From the NCBI GenBank assembly GCA_002840975.1, contig PHDN01000002.1, forward strand, positions 1 through 64,000: a stretch of DNA of 64,000 nucleotides, written 5' to 3'. The stretch's first letter is position 1, and each line of letters opens with the position of its first letter. The notes under the pieces were generated by a model. The model had not been told where the DNA came from. It worked only from the letters and a program-made list of their open reading frames with translations, and ran no database searches. Origin of the DNA: Bacteroidetes bacterium HGW-Bacteroidetes-16. GTDB taxonomy: Bacteria > Bacteroidota > Bacteroidia > Bacteroidales > F082. The position numbers and the translations under genes were made by a program. Below, in pieces: positions 8,283 through 17,081 of this stretch.

Positions 8283-8999
8283 TTATTTCAATTTGTAATA
8301 CAGCCCCAAATTAATGCCCAAAGAATATTGATATTGCTTTAATGGAGCTTCATAATTTGAGATTAATGAACCTCTAAAAATCGGTTCGAGTCTTAAATTT
8401 GTCCTTTTTAAAATATTGTAATCAATCCCGGCACTTGTTAATAAGGCTACACTAAATCTTGCATTTCCATCAAAACCTGAACCAGACGACTTCTTGTTAG
8501 TTCCTACGATTATTGTTGTTGTCCGGTGAAATAGAAAATAATTCAATGAAATTCCGCCTGCAACAAACAATTGGATCTTTCCGCTAAGGACAATATAGTT
8601 TATCTTAATTGGTAATTCCAGGTAATAATCGTGATAAACAAATCTGGCGCCATCAGGAGGAATTGCAGGATCATCTTCATTAACTGCAATGTAGTCATTA
8701 TAGATGGTTGATTTCACTCCTTTATCAGCGAATTGTAAACCGGACTCAAGAGTAATTCGCTCCGTTAATTGATAGAAAAGAGAAAGTCCGGTTGTAAATC
8801 CCAATCTGGGAAGTTCCGTCGAGTCTCTGATTTCTTTCATCCAGCCAAACGAAGGTTTCGCAACCAGCCAACGATAACTATAATCAGGTGAAAAATTCAA
8901 ACCCAAAGCAATTTTTCCTGGCGAAATAACGTCGGAAGTTTGTCCGTAACCAATGCATGTAGATAGTAAAATGAAAATTGTGATGATTTTCTTTTTCAT
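8283..8999 (-). CDS. Outer-membrane beta-barrel protein
   Basis: Porin-like protein of 238 residues with signal peptide (residues 1-19, ending GYGQT). The mature part is a chain of alternating amphipathic strands (GKIALGLNFSPDYSYRW, LGFTTGLSLFYQLTERITLESGLQFADKG, YYLELPIKINYIV, SVALLTSAGIDYNI) and ends YSLGINLGLYYKLK, the aromatic C-terminal strand of the PorT/OmpA-like outer membrane beta-barrel family. It has no plug or OmpA peptidoglycan domain. No transport substrate can be assigned. Its ATG overlaps the stop of a 34-residue open frame upstream (TAATG). Confidence 0.8.
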   Translation of the reverse strand: MKKKIITIFILLSTCIGYGQTSDVISPGKIALGLNFSPDYSYRWLVAKPSFGWMKEIRDSTELPRLGFTTGLSLFYQLTERITLESGLQFADKGVKSTIYNDYIAVNEDDPAIPPDGARFVYHDYYLELPIKINYIVLSGKIQLFVAGGISLNYFLFHRTTTIIVGTNKKSSGSGFDGNARFSVALLTSAGIDYNILKRTNLRLEPIFRGSLISNYEAPLKQYQYSLGINLGLYYKLK

Positions 9000-9103
9000 T
9001 ATTTTTTAAAGTCAGTTTTTTTTATTTGCTCCTTAAATCGTGAGATTTTAAAAGTCAGCCCTACATCAAGTTTATTTTTTATTTCAATCTGTTTATTGTC
9101 CAT
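8999..9103 (-). CDS. Possible 34-aa leader peptide
   Basis: A short open frame of 34 codons, Lys-rich (MDNKQIEIKNKLDVGL at its start), ends in TAATG so that its stop overlaps the ATG of the outer-membrane protein. Its ATG lies only 4 nt after a TAACTTTG -7 box, so it would be a leaderless message. Coupled translation is possible, but such an overlap can arise by chance and the peptide matches no family known to me. Confidence 0.25.
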   Translation of the reverse strand: MDNKQIEIKNKLDVGLTFKISRFKEQIKKTDFKK

Positions 9104-9107
9104 TTTG

Positions 9108-9115
9108 CAAAGTTA
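9108..9115 (-). promoter_or_regulatory. -7 promoter box for outer-membrane protein gene
   Basis: TAACTTTG on the minus strand matches TAnnTTTG, 109 bp before the barrel gene and immediately before the 34-residue frame. No -33 TTG at 19 bp. Confidence 0.4.
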
Positions 9116-9179
9116 CAAATTATGGTTGTTGTGCGATGTGGGTAGGGTTTCTTATTAACTACTCCTTTGTTGTACACTT

Positions 9180-9833
9180 TTAATGATTGTGTCCATGATG
9201 ATGTTCATGCTCAATATCCAACAATACTTTTCCAGAATCCCTCAATAATCCAATCGACCATTTGACAATTACAAAAGAACTTATTATTGCAGCAATGGTA
9301 TCAATGAAAGGAATATCCCAAATCATTGCAGCTACTAACCCTAAAATTGCAGATACGCTTGTTAAGGCATCAGCAATAACATGGAGATAGGCTGCACGTA
9401 TGTTATGGTCGGAGTGTTCATGGTCGTGATGCAACAAGAATGCACTGGCTATATTTACAATTAGCCCGATTATGGCCACCAAAATGGCTTCTTTATAAAA
9501 AATATCTACCGGATTGTAAAAGCGTTGAACTGCTTCAATCATAATAACAACGGCAAAAATCAATAACATCAAACCGCTGCTGTATCCCGAAAGGGAAAGT
9601 ATTTTATCTGAATTTCCTTTGAACTTCTCACTTTTAGATACTTTGCGAACAATGATATAGGCTGCCCAGCTTAGCCCAATGGCAAGCACATGGGAACCCA
9701 TGTGAATGCCATCGGCCAATAAAGCCATTGATTTTGTTGTTAATCCGAAAATGATCTCTACAACCATTGTAATGGCAGTAAGCAGCACTACCCACATGGT
9801 TTTATTCTCGTATTTGCTTTTATGCGCTCTCAT
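9180..9833 (-). CDS. Cation diffusion facilitator (Zn/Co/Ni efflux)
   Basis: Inner-membrane metal/proton antiporter of 217 residues. Six membrane helices are visible; the transport site motifs are in helix 2 (LLADGIHMGSHV: D and H/D pairs) and helix 5 (HVIADALTSVSAI). A His loop (HHDHEHSDHN) precedes helix 5 and the C-terminus is HEHHHGHNH. It lacks the roughly 90-residue cytoplasmic metal-binding domain of most CDF proteins and so resembles the short DmeF-like group. It is last in the efflux operon, its start overlapping the TolC stop by 4 bp. It would move metal from cytosol to periplasm, from where the RND pump expels it. Confidence 0.88.
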   Translation of the reverse strand: MRAHKSKYENKTMWVVLLTAITMVVEIIFGLTTKSMALLADGIHMGSHVLAIGLSWAAYIIVRKVSKSEKFKGNSDKILSLSGYSSGLMLLIFAVVIMIEAVQRFYNPVDIFYKEAILVAIIGLIVNIASAFLLHHDHEHSDHNIRAAYLHVIADALTSVSAILGLVAAMIWDIPFIDTIAAIISSFVIVKWSIGLLRDSGKVLLDIEHEHHHGHNH

Positions 9834-11005
9834 AAATATTGATTTAATTCCGCAATTGCTTTATTTAAGTCTCGCTCCAATTCCAAAAGGTTATTTACAC
9901 TTTCATAGTAAATGGAAAGTTCAACCATATAGTTTATCAGGGAAATTTCACCTTTATCCAATGCCTTTACCAGAAGTTCTGAGTTATTGAATGAAGCTAA
10001 TTTTGATTTATAATCGTTTGCACTTTTTTGCAAAGATATGGCCTTTGTATGTAGCATTTTCAAATGGCTATAAAGCTGAATTTTATTATCTGCTGCTGTA
10101 TTTTCGAGTGCAAGCGTATTGGCTTTGGCATATTTCACCGTATTTTTGTTTTCCCACAGGGGGATTGACAAGCCCACAGTAATTCCTTTAAAATCCTGAC
10201 CAATCACTGATTCGCTCATATAACCTGCCTGAAATTTAGGCATACTCAAAGCCTTGTTTAGGCTTATTTGTTTTTGCGTTAATTCAACCTCCTTTTTCAA
10301 CCAATTCAATAAAGGATTGATTTGCTCGGCTTGAAGGTACCATTGCTCAAAATCGGTCGGAAGAACGATAACCTGAAACTCATTTTCTGTTAAGTTGACC
10401 GGAACACCACCATTTAAACGGGTCAATTCAGCTTGCAATGCTTCCTGTTCAATGGTAAGCGATTCCATGGTTTTACTCAAATTCAGCCAGTTTAATTGTG
10501 CCTTATTGTATTCCAAGATATTGGTTTCACCAATATCGAATTTCGATTTGTACGCATCGGCAATGCTTTGTGCATGGCTAAGCCTGTTTGTTAGTTCCAA
10601 TTTTAATGCATTTGTATAAATCAAATCATAGCAAATTAACCGGGCATTCAGAAGCAGTTCCTTTCGTTGCTTTTGATATTCCAGTTCAACTTGTTCGTTT
10701 TTAATGTTCGAAATTTGATTTTTATAGCCGTACGTTGTTGGAAAATCGAAGGTCTGTTTGGCACTAAAATCTGTACGGTTACCAGTTACCTCATTACCCC
10801 ATAAATAATTAAATTCAATTTCAGGGTTCTGGAGGTAGTTCCCTGTTTTGTTGCCAATTTTATCGGCATCGGCTCTTTTTTGTAAAGCAGCCAGCGTGGT
10901 GTTATTCCTTTCTATTTGAGCCAAAACTGAATCAATATTGCTTTGGGCAGAAAGGTTTATTTGAAATGCTGTCAAGCTTATCAGAGCTATTATTATTTTT
11001 TTCAT
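9830..11005 (-). CDS. TolC-family outer-membrane efflux channel
   Basis: Outer-membrane factor of the metal efflux pump, 391 residues with signal peptide (1-21). Two repeats of long helices with short strands are seen: the first contains LEFNY/NEVTGNRTDFSAKQTFDFPTTYG strands, the second MPKFQAGYMSESVIGQDFKGITVGLSIPLWE, with the usual Pro that closes the strand. It is slightly short for TolC, as are other CusC/CzcC-like proteins of Bacteroidota. It overlaps the pump gene by 4 bp and the CDF gene by 4 bp, so the three are translationally coupled. Confidence 0.9.
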   Translation of the reverse strand: MKKIIIALISLTAFQINLSAQSNIDSVLAQIERNNTTLAALQKRADADKIGNKTGNYLQNPEIEFNYLWGNEVTGNRTDFSAKQTFDFPTTYGYKNQISNIKNEQVELEYQKQRKELLLNARLICYDLIYTNALKLELTNRLSHAQSIADAYKSKFDIGETNILEYNKAQLNWLNLSKTMESLTIEQEALQAELTRLNGGVPVNLTENEFQVIVLPTDFEQWYLQAEQINPLLNWLKKEVELTQKQISLNKALSMPKFQAGYMSESVIGQDFKGITVGLSIPLWENKNTVKYAKANTLALENTAADNKIQLYSHLKMLHTKAISLQKSANDYKSKLASFNNSELLVKALDKGEISLINYMVELSIYYESVNNLLELERDLNKAIAELNQYL

Positions 11006-14000
11006 ACTTCTTCAGTTTTAATGATTCCACGATTGTTTAAAATGCTGTAAACTATTGGGATAATGAAAATATTGAGCAGAGTTGATGTCAATAATCCACC
11101 CAAAATTACTTTTGCCATTGGGCTTTGGATTTCATTGCCCGGCAAGTCACCTTGTACAGCCAACGGAATTAACGCCAATGCTGCCGTAAGGGCTGTCATT
11201 AAAATTGCATTTAAACGGTCGGATGAACCTTGAGTTATTGTTTCGATCAAGGAAACACCCCGACTTTGCAATCGCTGATAATTTGAAATGAGCAATATGC
11301 CGTTTCGGGTAGCAATTCCAAAGAGTGTAATAAACCCAATAATTGCAGGAATACTCATTACTCCTGAAGTAAAATAGATTGAAAATACCCCGCCAATCAA
11401 TGCCAATGGCAAATTCAACAATACGATTCCGGCAAGTTTAAAGCTTTTAAATTCCTGAAACAGCAGTAAGAAAATGATGAGTATAGCCAATATGGATGTT
11501 ATCATGAGTGTTTTTGAAGCACTTTCTTCGCTTTCGAACTGTCCTCCATATTCAATCCGATAGCCTTCGGGCAATTCCACATTTTCGGCTACTGTAGCTT
11601 GTATTTCTTCCACCACACTGCGCAAATCTCTACCTGCCACGTTTGCAGCAATTACAATTTTACGCTGCACATTTTCCCGGCTTATGGAACCCGGCCCCGA
11701 AACTGAAACTACATCGGCCACTTGTTCCAAAGGCACTTTTTTACCGTCTTCGGTATCAATCAAGGCTGCACGGATGCCTTCAATTGTTTCAGTATAATCG
11801 CTATTTAACCTCAATACCAAATCAAAACGACTTTGTCCTTCATAAATATCCGCTTGTTTTTCGCTTCCAAAGGCAATATCAACAAATTCGTTAAATTGTT
11901 CGATGGTGATGCCATATTGCGCCAACATATTGCGATTGGCTATTATTTGAATTTGTGGTATTTCAACTTGTTGGTCAACATTTACATCTACTAAACCTTC
12001 GATACCTGTAATCGCACTTTTAACCTGATTTCCAATGACAAACATTTTATTCAGGTCGTTGCCAAAGAGTTTGATGGCAATATTTGCCCTTGTACCTGAA
12101 AGCATGTGGTCAATACGATGTCCAAGAGGCTGACCGACCGTTGCGGCGATACCCGGAATGCTCGCAATGGTTTCACGTACCTCAGCCATGAATTCCTCCC
12201 GACTTCGGTCTTTGAGTTCAAACGTGGCATCAATTTCGGCACTATTTACCGTTTGTGAATGTTCGTCGAGTTCGCCCCGGCCTGTTCGACGTGCCGTTCC
12301 GGTAATTTCGGGAATGGACAACAATTCGGTTTCCACCAGATTGCCCAATTTGTTGCTTTCTTCCAATGAGGCGCCCGGTTTTGTAACAACGGAAAGCGTT
12401 AACGAGCCTTCGTTGAATTCAGGCAAAAAGCTACGCCCCATTGATGTAAATAACACGAGTGATAGGACGAACAATCCAAGTGAAGAAAAAACAATCGTTT
12501 TCTTATGTTCTAGTGCCCATGTAAGTGATTTTTCATACCAGGCGGTTAACTTTCGCACCAACCACTTTTCTTTTTCATTCTTAGCCAGATACTTTTCATC
12601 GGTAAGCATCAACTTTGTAAGCAATGGTGTTAACGTCATCGCCACCATTAATGAAACAAACAAGGAAACGATAAATGAAATACCAAGAGGCTGCAACATG
12701 CGACCTTCCATTCCTGACAGGAAAAATAAAGGCAAAAAGGCGACAATGATAATGAGTGTTGCATTCAATATGGAAGCGCGAATCTCTTTTGATGCTTCAA
12801 AAACCACAGTAAAAGATGATTGCCTGTCAGCTTTAGGCTTTTGTTGGTTTTGCCGCAAGCGTTTATACACGTTCTCTACATCAATAATGGCATCATCAAC
12901 CAACGAGCCAATGGCAATGGCCATACCGCCCAAACTCATGGTGTTAATGTTTAAGCCCAAAGCTTTAAGCACCAATATGGCCCCAAGCAACGACAAGGGG
13001 ATAGCCGTAAGAGAAATAATGGTTGTACGAAAGCTGCCTAAAAACAAAAACAAAATAATGACAACAAAAATACCCCCTTCAATTAATGCATTTTGCACAT
13101 TATTTACCGATGTTTCAATAAAATCGGCCTGACGGAAAATTTTTGTGTCTAAAACAACATCGGGCGGTAAGGTTTTTTGTAGGCCATTTAGGTTGGCTTC
13201 AACGAATTTAGTAAGCTCCAGGGTATTGGTGTTGGGCTGTTTTGAAATGGCAAGAATAATGGCTGGTTTGGCATTCTGAGAAGCATGTCCCATTTTAACA
13301 GCACCACCAATTTTCACTTCGGCAACGTCTCTTACTCTGACAGGTTTGCCATTAACCGACTTTATAAACGAATTACCCAGTTCGTCCACATCGGCAGTCC
13401 GGGCCATCCCACGCACTGCATATTCATTGCCATACTGTCTGACTGCACTTCCCGATGAATTCTGACTTATTCCTTTGCATAGTTCAGCCAATTCGAGCAT
13501 GGAAACATGGTAGTATTTCATTTTTTCAGGATTCGCCAATATTTGATATTGCTTGTAATCGCCTCCAATAATGGTTACCTGTGAAACGCCTCCGGTGGCT
13601 AATATCAAAGGTTTTACATTCCATTCGGCAATGGTTCTTAAATCCATCATACTGGTGCTGTCGGCTTGAATTCCGATAAGGAAAATTTCGCCCATAATGC
13701 TCGACTGTGGGGCTAATGTAGGTTGCCCGACTCCGATAGGCATTAGCGATGAAACGCTAATGAGTTTTTCGCTTACAATCTGACGGGCTTTGAAAATGTC
13801 GGTACCCCAATCAAATTCGACCCAAACAAACGAAAAACCTTGCGAAGAAACGGAACGTACCCTGCGGACATCGGTTGCTCCATTTACAGAAGTTTCAATG
13901 GGAAAGGTGACCAACCGCTCTACTTCTTCCGATGCCATACCATGTGCATCTGTCATTACAACAACCGTTGGGGAAGTAAAATCGGGGAACACATCCACAT

Positions 14001-14103
14001 CCATATTTATGGCTGTTCTCATTCCGATAACCACCAGCAACACTGAAGCTAGTAAAATGAGGTACTTGTTGTTCAGTGAGAACTTTATAATATTATTTAA
14101 CAT
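11002..14103 (-). CDS. CusA/CzcA heavy-metal RND transporter
   Basis: Inner-membrane proton-driven pump of 1033 residues, the full length of the heavy-metal efflux RND family. Membrane helix 1 is at 14-30; the first large periplasmic loop follows to about 335. Helix 4 carries the proton relay (IAIGSLVDDAIIDVENVYKRL, with Asp and Glu). The second half repeats the layout (ATRNGILLISNYQRL near residue 945). It takes ions from the periplasm and pushes them through TolC. The CusA-type methionine set cannot be confirmed by eye, so the metal (Cu/Ag versus Zn/Co/Cd) is open; the His-rich partners and the CDF favour Zn/Co/Ni. Confidence 0.93.
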   Translation of the reverse strand: MLNNIIKFSLNNKYLILLASVLLVVIGMRTAINMDVDVFPDFTSPTVVVMTDAHGMASEEVERLVTFPIETSVNGATDVRRVRSVSSQGFSFVWVEFDWGTDIFKARQIVSEKLISVSSLMPIGVGQPTLAPQSSIMGEIFLIGIQADSTSMMDLRTIAEWNVKPLILATGGVSQVTIIGGDYKQYQILANPEKMKYYHVSMLELAELCKGISQNSSGSAVRQYGNEYAVRGMARTADVDELGNSFIKSVNGKPVRVRDVAEVKIGGAVKMGHASQNAKPAIILAISKQPNTNTLELTKFVEANLNGLQKTLPPDVVLDTKIFRQADFIETSVNNVQNALIEGGIFVVIILFLFLGSFRTTIISLTAIPLSLLGAILVLKALGLNINTMSLGGMAIAIGSLVDDAIIDVENVYKRLRQNQQKPKADRQSSFTVVFEASKEIRASILNATLIIIVAFLPLFFLSGMEGRMLQPLGISFIVSLFVSLMVAMTLTPLLTKLMLTDEKYLAKNEKEKWLVRKLTAWYEKSLTWALEHKKTIVFSSLGLFVLSLVLFTSMGRSFLPEFNEGSLTLSVVTKPGASLEESNKLGNLVETELLSIPEITGTARRTGRGELDEHSQTVNSAEIDATFELKDRSREEFMAEVRETIASIPGIAATVGQPLGHRIDHMLSGTRANIAIKLFGNDLNKMFVIGNQVKSAITGIEGLVDVNVDQQVEIPQIQIIANRNMLAQYGITIEQFNEFVDIAFGSEKQADIYEGQSRFDLVLRLNSDYTETIEGIRAALIDTEDGKKVPLEQVADVVSVSGPGSISRENVQRKIVIAANVAGRDLRSVVEEIQATVAENVELPEGYRIEYGGQFESEESASKTLMITSILAILIIFLLLFQEFKSFKLAGIVLLNLPLALIGGVFSIYFTSGVMSIPAIIGFITLFGIATRNGILLISNYQRLQSRGVSLIETITQGSSDRLNAILMTALTAALALIPLAVQGDLPGNEIQSPMAKVILGGLLTSTLLNIFIIPIVYSILNNRGIIKTEEV

Positions 14104-14114
14104 GTTTGTTCGGG

Positions 14115-15614
14115 TTAATGGTTATGACCTGAGTGCGCATCCAACGTTCCTGTTGCCTGAGCCAGTTTTACAAGAATAGCTCCTGCGGTTACTACCCGTT
14201 CCTGTTGGCTAATACCTTTTACTATTTCAGTTTTCAAACCATCGGTTGCACCCACTTTCACTTCTCTTTTTTCGAAGAGTTCGGGATGAACCTGCACAAA
14301 AACAAAATAAGAGCCTTGTTCTTCCAATAAAGCGGCATTTGGTAATGTTAATGCCTGTGTATTCGATATAGTTTTTAGGTATACTTCAACAAAACCGCCC
14401 GAAACAAAAGCTCCTTTATTGTCAATCTGAATATTTATGGGGAGTAAGAAATTATCATTATTCGTATTTCTGCCAAAGGAGACTATTTTTCCATTTAATT
14501 CTGTCAACGTATAAGTCTCGTTGTTTTGAAGAATGCGAATGTTAGCCGAATTGATTGTGGCTAAAACAGGTGCATACTTTTGTTGAACTTCAGCTTTTAA
14601 CAGCAATGTTATGTTTTGAGAAATGGCAACAATGGCTTGTCCGGCTTCAACATATTGTCCGTTTTGAACAAACACCTGTTTTATATATCCATTCATTGAA
14701 CTTGTTACATTCTGTCCGGAAGCACTAAAGTTTTTAACCAGATTGTTGTAGTTTGCCTTTGCGTTTTCGTACTGGTTTGTTGCACTGAGCAAGTCTTTCT
14801 CTGAGATTATTTTATCCTTTGCCAGTTCAGTTAATCGCTCATAGTCGGCTTTTGCCTTTTCGTAATTGTTTTCTACTTCCTGAAAGTAGACCGCAGAATT
14901 ATTGTTGGCTAAATCACTTCCCGATATGGAAAAAAGAACTTGTCCATTTGATACCGCTTTTCCATCCAGCACATTTTCAGCAGCAAACAAAACAGTTCCG
15001 TTTGTTTTGGCTGTTATTATGGTTTCGTCACCTTGGGCAGACTGCACCTGGGCCGTGGTTTTAATAACCTGTCCGAAGGGTTCAACTTTAGGATATTCAG
15101 TTGCGAAATCAATTTTCCACGATTGCTCTTTTGTAAAAACTGTTGCATTGGTTGATGAAAAAACAATCTGTTCCGCTGCATGAATGGCATCATGTTCATC
15201 GGCATACACATGAATATCAGGAGCAATTAACTGAAAAGTTCCCTGTTCTGTTACAATGTCAAAAACCAATTGACCAACACCTTCGGTTTCTGGTGTTAAA
15301 ACAAATTTGTAGATGCCTTTACGGGTTGGCTTATCAAGGGTATGGCTGGTTTCTGTTCCGTTAATTATTAAACGGGCAGTCATACTGCCACTTTCCAACG
15401 CTTTGAACCCTGGTAAATGGGAGAAATGGGATAATATTTCACCTGTTTTACCAACTACAAAAGGGTCGGCTTCGGCAAAAACTTCAAATTCGTTGCTGTA
15501 GGCGGTAATTTTTATTGAAACTTCGTCAGGATGTGATGCTTCTGCATCGTGGTTGGTATGGCAGCTTGCAAAGATTAAGGCAAGTGCTGTGTATAAAATG
15601 ATCTTAATTTTCAT
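14115..15614 (-). CDS. RND periplasmic adaptor (CusB/CzcB-like)
   Basis: Membrane fusion protein of 499 residues linking pump and TolC. A lipoprotein signal ends in the lipobox IFASC (Cys18), and the mature start is HTNHDAEASH. An extra N-terminal beta domain (about 30-140) precedes the barrel-lipoyl part: VIKTTAQVQSA, GTVLFAAENVLDGKAVSNGQVLFSI, then the coiled-coil hairpin KADYERLTELAKDKIISEKDLLSATNQYENAKANY, and the second lipoyl half MNGYIKQVFVQNGQYVEAGQAI. The C-terminus is His-rich (DAHSGHNH) and may hand metal to the pump. It ends 11 bp before the pump gene. Confidence 0.9.
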   Translation of the reverse strand: MKIKIILYTALALIFASCHTNHDAEASHPDEVSIKITAYSNEFEVFAEADPFVVGKTGEILSHFSHLPGFKALESGSMTARLIINGTETSHTLDKPTRKGIYKFVLTPETEGVGQLVFDIVTEQGTFQLIAPDIHVYADEHDAIHAAEQIVFSSTNATVFTKEQSWKIDFATEYPKVEPFGQVIKTTAQVQSAQGDETIITAKTNGTVLFAAENVLDGKAVSNGQVLFSISGSDLANNNSAVYFQEVENNYEKAKADYERLTELAKDKIISEKDLLSATNQYENAKANYNNLVKNFSASGQNVTSSMNGYIKQVFVQNGQYVEAGQAIVAISQNITLLLKAEVQQKYAPVLATINSANIRILQNNETYTLTELNGKIVSFGRNTNNDNFLLPINIQIDNKGAFVSGGFVEVYLKTISNTQALTLPNAALLEEQGSYFVFVQVHPELFEKREVKVGATDGLKTEIVKGISQQERVVTAGAILVKLAQATGTLDAHSGHNH

Positions 15615-15660
15615 TGTTCTATTGTTTAAATTTTAAAAATCGTAGAATTGAATCCTAAGA

Positions 15661-15741
15661 TCCCGATAGCTTCGCATCGGGAAAGTACCGATAGCTATCG
15701 GTACGACTAAGTGATTTCAGTTCATCCCGAATTCCCGGGAT
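15661..15741. repeat. Cluster of three short palindromes
   Basis: Between the adaptor and the His-rich gene are TCCCGAT..ATCGGGA (15661-15682), the perfect 20-bp palindrome GTACCGATAGCTATCGGTAC (15685-15704), and ATCCCG-AATTC-CCGGGAT (15724-15741). Such palindromes are spread in Bacteroidota intergenic DNA. Inside an operon they may act as mRNA-stabilising or attenuating hairpins. Confidence 0.7.
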
Positions 15742-15765
15742 TTCTGGAATCACAGTCTCATTGAT

Positions 15766-16224
15766 TTAAATAATAGCAGGTGGGCCTCTTAGCGCAGATG
15801 CCTTGAGGTAACTTAATGATGATATTAAAAATGGGGGTTCTTTAAAGCGCTTTCCTTCAAGATCAGGAGGCTTTAAAAACTCTTTTCGAAATAATTCGGT
15901 AAAAGCAAGAAAAGAAACCTCACGAATCTGAGTGTTTGATTCTAACAGATTTGTTCTTTCAATAGTGAAATCATTCGTAGCTAAAATGTGATGATGAAAA
16001 GGAAAAGGGTGGTTATGTTCGGTACTCTTTTCTTCTTTTAGTGAGTCATTATTGTGTTGATGTTCACCCTCGTGCGGATGTTTGTGTTCGTGGTCATCAT
16101 CATGCTCAACTGTACCAGAAAAATTCAAAGCCAAGTCTACATGATGATGATGAACAATCATCTCATGACTCAATACTACCAGGAATGATAGTAATAATGA
16201 AATGGCATAAAATTTAATTTTCAC
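15766..16224 (-). CDS. His-rich exported metal-binding protein
   Basis: Protein of 152 residues and first gene of the metal efflux operon. A hydrophobic N-terminal segment (residues 4-19) is followed by HEMIVHHHHVD and a long His/Asp/Glu stretch (HDDDHEHKHPHEGEHQHNN, then EHNHPFPFHHH), clearly suited to binding transition metals. The C-terminal half is less charged (FLAFTELFRKEFLKPPDLEGKRFKEPPF). Small His-rich proteins like this often precede CzcBA-type pumps in Bacteroidota and may buffer or sense periplasmic metal; the exact role is unknown. The start is GTG: no ATG exists upstream in frame and the next Met (22) lies beyond the signal segment. Confidence 0.75.
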   Translation of the reverse strand: MKIKFYAISLLLSFLVVLSHEMIVHHHHVDLALNFSGTVEHDDDHEHKHPHEGEHQHNNDSLKEEKSTEHNHPFPFHHHILATNDFTIERTNLLESNTQIREVSFLAFTELFRKEFLKPPDLEGKRFKEPPFLISSLSYLKASALRGPPAII

Positions 16225-16229
16225 AAATG

Positions 16230-16237
16230 CAAAAGTA
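16230..16237 (-). promoter_or_regulatory. -7 box of the metal efflux operon
   Basis: TACTTTTG fits TAnnTTTG and ends 5 nt before the GTG start, so the transcript would be leaderless or nearly so. No metal-responsive regulator gene is next to it. Confidence 0.4.
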
Positions 16238-16308
16238 TAAATTAAAATCTGTCTGATAAAACAATAATGCTACAAGTTGGTTCATGATCAATCGCCAAAA
16301 TTGGACTC

Positions 16309-16351
16309 CCTGCCTATCGGCAGACAGGTTTTGCATCCCGAAGTTTCGGGA
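16309..16351. repeat. Two palindromes (CCTGCC..GGCAG and TCCCGAAGTTTCGGGA)
   Basis: Positions 16309-16328 (CCTGCCTATCGGCAGACAGG) resemble 41705-41724 (CCTGCCTACCGGCAGGCAGG), a short palindrome family common in this phylum. Positions 16336-16351 are a perfect hairpin TCCCGAA-GT-TTCGGGA. Confidence 0.65.
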
Positions 16352-16360
16352 ATGGTTTTT

Positions 16361-16490
16361 TCATTTGTAGTGTTCATAAATTTCTTTGTTCTCCATCTTC
16401 CATATTCCCTGTAAAAAATCAGGAAATGTGACTTGACCAAAAGTCAGGTTGGCTAAAGCTATTATAGTAAATGTCAAAACTAATTTCATT
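16361..16490 (-). pseudogene. Frameshifted, truncated exported-protein gene
   Basis: From ATG at 16490 the minus strand reads a good signal peptide (MKLVLTFTIIALANLTF). Removing one T from the TTTTT run at about 16439-16443 restores GQVTFPDFLQGIWKMENKE and IYEHYK before a stop at 16361. The pattern FLQGxWKMENKEIYEHW is familiar from small exported Bacteroidota proteins, which are much longer. This is therefore a gene start broken by a frameshift and cut off by the palindrome cluster beside it. Confidence 0.5.
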
Positions 16491-16846
16491 TTACCCTATT
16501 TTCTGATATCGCTTTGCTAAAATAGCAATTAAACCCATAACGACGCGAATATGAGTTAAATCCGGTATTACATTACCAAACTTTGACACCAATAGCTTGT
16601 AAAATAATCCAATCCTTCGATAAGTGCATAATCCACGGGACGAAGGTGGGTTCGACACTTCCGATATCGGGACATCGCCTGGCGCGGTGCGGTGCTCAGA
16701 GTCCTGTTTATTATGCAGTCGTACATTATTCTTTATTCTATATTTTCAATCATGTTGATATCGGTTTAATTTATTTCAATTCGGTTTCTTTGCATGCGGT
16801 TAATTCATGTTTAACACAAATTCATTGTTTCATAATAAATGAGCCA

Positions 16847-16909
16847 TCGGGTGTTTGGATGGTAAATCTAGGAATATATTTTATTGGTTTTACATTGGGG
16901 GTTAAGAAT
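16847..16909. repeat. Dispersed repeat, copy A
   Basis: Contains GGATGGTAAATCTAGGAA, identical at 40296-40313, flanked by GGGTGTTT before and a TTTTAC...GGGGGTT block after. A third, more diverged copy lies at 31316-31365. No coding sense; possibly the end of a lost mobile element. Confidence 0.6.
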
Positions 16910-17081
16910 TGATGGAGTCGATTGTCAGGTTTTGGTATCAAGTTAGTTGAGATTCTCTAAGTAACACACTATGATTGAAAATTCACAAAACAAGAATCAA
17001 CAAACCCGCCAAAATTTGATAAAATGAGGCATCCGGGAAATTCCTCAGTTCGTTTGCAACGTACCAATTCTCTTTCAGGAA

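Larger units (their letters stand above)
16225..17081. other. Decaying intergenic region
   Basis: This 857-bp gap holds the efflux operon promoter, two palindromes, the broken gene at 16361-16490, a pair of 8-bp inverted arms (TGCATAAT 16625-16632, ATTATGCA 16710-16717) around a G/C-rich segment, and one copy of the three-copy repeat at 16847-16909. No intact gene is seen. Confidence 0.6.

Noticed and set aside
12158-13132. 324-codon frame on the + strand inside the RND pump gene
   Set aside because: It is antisense to a conserved 1033-residue pump, and its product is low-complexity Ser/Asn-rich with no domain; such shadow frames are common opposite membrane protein genes.
9180-16237. Possible genomic island carrying metal resistance
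   Set aside because: No integrase, tRNA, direct repeats or clear change in base composition at the borders; the operon looks like core chromosome.
16625-16717. attC-like or integron site between TGCATAAT and ATTATGCA arms
   Set aside because: The arms are only 8 bp, 77 bp apart, without attC core sites (GTTRRRY) and no integrase is near.
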